Shown in pieces: positions 60,348-64,000 of a DNA stretch of 64,000 nucleotides. The translations under genes and the position numbers were made by a program. Origin of the DNA: PALSA-1353 sp050012375 (GTDB lineage Bacteria; Planctomycetota; Phycisphaerae; Tepidisphaerales; Tepidisphaeraceae). The stretch spans positions 1-64,000 of the forward strand of contig JBEKHH010000027.1 in the NCBI GenBank assembly GCA_050012375.1. Direction: 5' to 3'. The notes under the pieces are model-generated. The model saw only the letters and a list, made by a program, of their open reading frames with translations. It was not told the DNA's origin and searched no databases. Numbering within the stretch: the stretch's first letter is position 1; every line of letters begins with the position of its first letter.

Positions 60348-61659
60348 ATTGCTCCATCAGCCGCTTCGCCGTCCGATCATCCATCGCGCCCTCCACGTAC
60401 GATACGACGATGTTGAATCGGCCGCGGAAGTGCGTCATGCAGATATTCAACCCCGGCGGGGACAGCGCCAGCGGTTTGTGAATCAGGTTGACCGTCGGCA
60501 AGCCTAAAAAGGTTTCTCCCGAAAAACCCGCGTCGCGCAGGCATGCGAAATAGAACGAGCATATCCGGCCCCCGGCCATGGTCAGTAACATTGGGCCGGC
60601 GATGAAGTGCGGAACAATCCGCCCCAATGCCGACGCATCGCTCAAGGCGAAGGGGACCTGTTTTTTCATGTGATCGAAGAGCTGGTCCCGCAACTCAATC
60701 GCGGCATCCTTCGCCGTTGCATCGCCCTCCGCCGGCAGCCAAAATGGAAGCAGTACGATATGGTTGAAGAGAAACGTCTCCCATTCCTGACCCGGGACCC
60801 TCAAATTCGCGGTGGTAAAAACCATGTAATCCGTTCCCGTCGTGGACATGGACCCAAGCACCTGACGCACCGCGAGAATGGCCCTTGCCATTGCCGATGG
60901 GGAGAGGATCGGAACCCCGATTTCTTCCCCGGCTTTCCGAATAAATCCGGCCGATTCCTCCGGAGTCAAACCATCATGCACGAAACGGTTCGGCCGAAAA
61001 GCGTTACCCGCAGGCATCGTCAGGAAGCAGACATTCAGCGTTTTCATTTGGAGAAAGAGCCGGTTGAGCGTCTGCCCGGATTTGAAGCGCCTCATCCAGT
61101 TGTCCGCATGCGCCGGCTCGGTCTGTTTCAAGCGCGGCGCTATTTCATCAAGGCGCCCTTGCCAGGTGAGATCGATCAACCGGAAAAACGTCTCCGCCGC
61201 AAACGCGTCGAGCAGCCGATGGTCAAACACCACGCCCAGCCGTGATCGTTCCTGTCCGATTCGCACCAGCAGGAATCGGGCGTGCCGCCAGTCGGCGTCG
61301 AACGGCGCATTGCCATGGTCGGCGAACAATTGCTCCGCTCGGCCGGACTCGTGCGCCGGCAAATCAACCACGCGCAGCGGGATCGCCGAATCCCGCGCCG
61401 ATGACGGGACCTTCCAATATGGAGCCAGGTTTCGCCAGTCGCGGGCCATTTGGCCGTGAAGCAGCGGAATTCGGCCTAGAATCTGATCCAAAGCCGTGCG
61501 AATCGTTTTCTCGCACAAGGCGCCTTTCACTTCCAGCACCGCCTGCGAGAAAACTCCGATGCCGGTGCGCCGTGCGGCCCCGTAAGCCATGGAGCCCATC
61601 AGATAATCTATTCCGGTCAGATACCGACGATTTGGGGAGTATGGAAAGGAGAGGTTCAA
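60325..61659 (-). CDS. Condensation/wax-ester-synthase-like acyltransferase, altered active-site motif
   Basis: This 444-residue protein resembles the condensation/PapA/wax ester synthase superfamily. The core GVVFDHRLLDAFAAET stands where HHxxxDG is expected: His 147 and Asp 151 remain, the first His is Asp and the Gly is Ala. Later segments include LPFWLPAEGDATAKDAAIEL and a C-terminal IVVSYVEGAMDD. It may transfer the polyene acyl chain to an acceptor. I chose the TTG start at 61659, which overlaps the ACP stop codon (TTGA) in the style of this cluster. A GTG at 61695 is an alternative. Confidence 0.68.
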   Translation of the reverse strand: MNLSFPYSPNRRYLTGIDYLMGSMAYGAARRTGIGVFSQAVLEVKGALCEKTIRTALDQILGRIPLLHGQMARDWRNLAPYWKVPSSARDSAIPLRVVDLPAHESGRAEQLFADHGNAPFDADWRHARFLLVRIGQERSRLGVVFDHRLLDAFAAETFFRLIDLTWQGRLDEIAPRLKQTEPAHADNWMRRFKSGQTLNRLFLQMKTLNVCFLTMPAGNAFRPNRFVHDGLTPEESAGFIRKAGEEIGVPILSPSAMARAILAVRQVLGSMSTTGTDYMVFTTANLRVPGQEWETFLFNHIVLLPFWLPAEGDATAKDAAIELRDQLFDHMKKQVPFALSDASALGRIVPHFIAGPMLLTMAGGRICSFYFACLRDAGFSGETFLGLPTVNLIHKPLALSPPGLNICMTHFRGRFNIVVSYVEGAMDDRTAKRLMEQFKSSLLR

Positions 61660-61916
61660 GCGTTTCGTCCCGACTGAACCGCCGCCGCCAGGCACCGAAC
61701 CGTCTTGGTATCCTCATTGGTCATTCCCGTCTTCATCAGGTTCACGCCGAATCTCTGCTCGATGGCCAGCAGCAGCGACACGAAGCGAAGCGAATCGATC
61801 CCCAGCACCGTCAGGTCTGTATCCATCTTGATGCTGCCGGCCTTGAGGGACAAAAGCGTTTCAATTTCGGTGCAAAGCTGCTGATGGATCGATTCAAGGG
61901 TGATTGCGTCTGCCAC
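61656..61916 (-). CDS. Acyl carrier protein
   Basis: This 86-residue protein has the ACP signature LGIDSLRFVSLLLAIEQRF, with Ser 42 as the phosphopantetheine site. It starts with GTG at 61916, preceded by AAAGGA. The frame stays open to 62006, but that would overlap the preceding gene. It is the only carrier protein visible in the cluster. Related aryl polyene systems use two, so another may lie past the right edge. Confidence 0.85.
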   Translation of the reverse strand: MADAITLESIHQQLCTEIETLLSLKAGSIKMDTDLTVLGIDSLRFVSLLLAIEQRFGVNLMKTGMTNEDTKTVRCLAAAVQSGRNA

Positions 61917-61963
61917 AGGTATTCCTTTAATTTTGGTGAACGCCGCCGCGACGATTCGCCTCC

Positions 61964-62953
61964 TCACGCCTTTGTCATTAGCAACGACGCCGCGCGCAAA
62001 TCGCATGATGGCTTGAACGTCGCGACTTTGTCAACTGCCCCTAACTCTGCTGGCGAAGCCTTCTGAACCAGCCGACCGAGCGGCCGGCCGGCGCTCAGCG
62101 ACAGGAATCCTCCAAGCAACTGAAACGCGGAACTGCTCGCCGAATGCCCAAAATATGGACTGAATGTCGTTGTGTGCCGCGCGGCGATTGTAGGCTGGTC
62201 GGTCGCCGGCGACGGATTAGCCGGTACGTCCAGCATCATCAGATCCACCTGCGGCGGTGGGGCGGTCGCCTCGAGGCGGGCCAGCCCTTCCCCGTCCATC
62301 GGCCCGAGCGTCAAAAAAACCGCCCCCTCGCCTGGGACGAATATTTTTTCGCCTCCCAACATGCGCGAGGCACAGTGAATGAGCACCTCGCCGATTTCCT
62401 CCACCGCCCCGACGAGCACCCGGTCGCAGGCTCGCTGGTCCAGCCAACACTGTGCCAGCAGAACGGCCTGCTCGAACCCGATTTCAAAGTCGGTCGTTGA
62501 CAGCGACGGGCCGCGCAGTTCGAGCAGTTCCGTGATATACGCCGCCGCCGCCCCGTGCACCGAATGCGAAAAATCCGTCGGCAGCGCGCTGCTGTCCCCG
62601 CAATCGAGAATCCCGTCGAGAAACCGGAATCCGCGGCAGTGCGGACCGAAGCCGGATGTCACGATCAATCCGACTCGATCCTTGGCAACGCTTGCGCACG
62701 CGTCGCTTGCGCCGGCCCAGGAATCGAGCGCCGCGACCGCCGCCATCCGTGCAAATCGGTCCGCCCTCCGCATTCGGCCGCCGATGGCGGGGTCCGACAG
62801 AAATTCGTCGCTCACTCGAAGGTGCGCGGCCGTCGCCGCGGCGGACCTCCCCAACTGTTTTCCTATCCCCTGTAAATCCCGCCCCAGCGGTGTCACCGCC
62901 CCGACGCCCAGGATGCTTGCCGGCGCAAGAAGATCGCCGATTTCGGATTTCAC
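61964..62953 (-). CDS. Ketosynthase-like protein lacking the catalytic Cys
   Basis: This 329-residue protein has the ketosynthase fold. It starts ILGVGAVTPLGRDLQGIGKQ and includes GLIVTSGFGPHCRGFRFLDG, then VLVGAVEEIGEVLIHCASRM. At the nucleophile position it reads LRGPSLSTTDFEIGFEQA, so the Cys is missing. The C-terminal YFGHSASSSAF keeps one His-like position. It looks like a chain-length-factor-like partner of the ketosynthase just upstream, which it overlaps by four bases (GTGA). It differs from the shorter one at 57161, so the cluster has two such inactive partners. Confidence 0.72.
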   Translation of the reverse strand: MKSEIGDLLAPASILGVGAVTPLGRDLQGIGKQLGRSAAATAAHLRVSDEFLSDPAIGGRMRRADRFARMAAVAALDSWAGASDACASVAKDRVGLIVTSGFGPHCRGFRFLDGILDCGDSSALPTDFSHSVHGAAAAYITELLELRGPSLSTTDFEIGFEQAVLLAQCWLDQRACDRVLVGAVEEIGEVLIHCASRMLGGEKIFVPGEGAVFLTLGPMDGEGLARLEATAPPPQVDLMMLDVPANPSPATDQPTIAARHTTTFSPYFGHSASSSAFQLLGGFLSLSAGRPLGRLVQKASPAELGAVDKVATFKPSCDLRAASLLMTKA

Positions 62954-64000
62954 CCGATCCTCCGAATCACCACGGCCGAGTTGTTGCCGCCGAAAGCCAG
63001 TGACGTGGATAACGCGAATTCGCCGCCGATTGCCGTGCGCTGGCGCACCGGCGCGACCGCAATATCCTCCGCCTGATTTTCAAATCCGACGCCGGCGGGA
63101 ATCCAGCCCTTGCGCAATCCCAGCACCGTGAACACCGCCTCCAGCCCACCGGCCGCGCCCAGGGTGTGGCCCGTGTATCCCTTGGTCGCGGCCAGGGAAA
63201 TGCCCGAATCGAAAATGCGGGCGATCACCTTTCCCTCGGCCCGATCGTTTTCCGTCGTCGCCGTCCCGTGAACGTTGATGAATGCAATCTGGTTCGGCGT
63301 CACGCCAGCCTGGGACAGGGCCGTCCTGATCGCCGCATCCAGGCCGCGGCCTTCGGGATGCGGCGCCGTCAGGTGATGCCCATCACAAGCCGCACCGAAT
63401 CCCGCCAATTCCATCCCATGCTTTTTGTTCCGCCTCTTGGCGTGGCTCGCCGATTCAAGCACCACAATCCCAGCCCCTTCGCCGAGGTTCAGCCCATCGC
63501 GCTCGCGATCGAACGGAGCGCACGGCCGGGAACTCATCACCCCCAGCGACCAGAATCCCGCCAACGCCACCCGATTCAACTCGTCCGCGCCGCCCGCCAC
63601 GGCAACGTCGCACATCCCGGCGCGAATCCAGTTGGCCGCCACGCCGATCGCATCCGTGCCGGATGAACAGGCGTTCACGATCGTCATCCGCGGTCCCCGA
63701 ACGCCCAGCAATTCAGCCACACCTTGCGCCAGATTTGCGTGCAGATAGTCATAAACAGCATCCAGCGGCGGATTGCCCTCACGGCGATACGCGTCGTAAA
63801 ATGGAATGCTGTTCAATTGACTGGCGACGGTGGTTCCGATACATACCCCCACGCGCTCGTCGCCGCTGAACTCCCTGATTTGGGCCTCCGCCATCGCTTC
63901 GCGCACCGCCTTCATCGCCAGGCGAAGACTTCGGCATCGGTTCACCGCCGGCGGCAGGGTCGCCAACTCGGCCGCGACTTGAAATGTCGGACAGGCGATC
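62950..64000 (-). CDS. Beta-ketoacyl-ACP synthase II-like protein, N-terminus beyond the window
   Basis: This is a ketosynthase with a complete active site: VNACSSGTDAIGVA (Cys), NVHGTATTENDRAEG (His) and ATKGYTGHTLGAAGG (Lys and His). The frame stays open to the right edge, so about 60-70 N-terminal residues are probably outside the window. It resembles FabF-type enzymes and would act with the Cys-less ketosynthase-like protein encoded next. It belongs to the minus-strand operon that continues beyond 64000. Confidence 0.88.
   Translation of the reverse strand, partial: IACPTFQVAAELATLPPAVNRCRSLRLAMKAVREAMAEAQIREFSGDERVGVCIGTTVASQLNSIPFYDAYRREGNPPLDAVYDYLHANLAQGVAELLGVRGPRMTIVNACSSGTDAIGVAANWIRAGMCDVAVAGGADELNRVALAGFWSLGVMSSRPCAPFDRERDGLNLGEGAGIVVLESASHAKRRNKKHGMELAGFGAACDGHHLTAPHPEGRGLDAAIRTALSQAGVTPNQIAFINVHGTATTENDRAEGKVIARIFDSGISLAATKGYTGHTLGAAGGLEAVFTVLGLRKGWIPAGVGFENQAEDIAVAPVRQRTAIGGEFALSTSLAFGGNNSAVVIRRIG

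Noticed and set aside
1..64000. tRNA or rRNA genes, CRISPR arrays, insertion sequences, prophage
   Set aside because: Non-coding gaps are all under 300 bases. None shows cloverleaf-like, direct-repeat or transposase features.

Overview
This is a GC-rich, gene-dense stretch of bacterial chromosome, most likely from a planctomycete or a close PVC-group relative. That placement is an inference. It rests on three families of palindromic intergenic repeats I associate with such genomes, a zinc-ribbon membrane protein of planctomycete style, the form of the flagellar gene set, and the glycoside hydrolase content. No rRNA, tRNA, CRISPR array, transposase or phage gene was seen.

Layout. (1) 120-3782: a zinc-ribbon membrane protein, divergent from a membrane-anchored TPR protein. 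(2) 3802-28603: one very long co-oriented flagellar locus, flgN - sensor kinase - sigma-54 activator - flgB - flgC - fliE - fliF - fliG - fliH - fliI - fliJ - motE-like - fliK - flgD - flgE - flbD - fliL - fliN - fliO - fliP - fliQ - fliR - flhB - flhA - flhF - flhG - small membrane protein - fliA. It encodes the rod base, MS ring, part of the C ring, the export gate and ATPase, hook genes, placement GTPases and sigma-28. fliM is absent from its usual place. (3) 28702-34857: a flavin-dependent oxygenase of acyl-CoA dehydrogenase fold, then a divergent pair of exported glycosidases (GH35 lipoprotein and GH95). (4) 34866-45093, minus strand: the corC - ybeY - 7TM-HD phosphohydrolase - phoH group, cdsA, uppS, cimA and an NAD-dependent epimerase. 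cimA is preceded by a complete isoleucine-type transcription attenuator: promoter, 19-residue leader peptide with five Ile codons, antiterminator and terminator. (5) 45144-49927: an MMPL transporter with an unclear start, and a membrane protein fused to a spermidine-synthase-like domain. (6) 49957-64000: a gene cluster of aryl-polyene type, arranged as two convergent operons.

How the aryl-polyene-like cluster works together (inference from family knowledge). An AMP-dependent ligase would load a starter onto the acyl carrier protein. Ketosynthases, with two active-site-less ketosynthase-like partners, would extend it. Two hotdog dehydratases would form double bonds, and a thioesterase, a glycosyltransferase and a condensation-type acyltransferase would finish and attach the product. 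A LolA-like carrier, an MMPL exporter and a lipoprotein would move it to the outer membrane. No ketoreductase is visible and the cluster runs off the right edge. Its first gene is an unusual fusion of a radical-SAM/SPASM protein with an ApeP-like dehydratase.

The two observations I rate highest are the cimA attenuator (43890-44050) and the radical-SAM/SPASM-dehydratase fusion in the aryl-polyene-like cluster (49957-51447).
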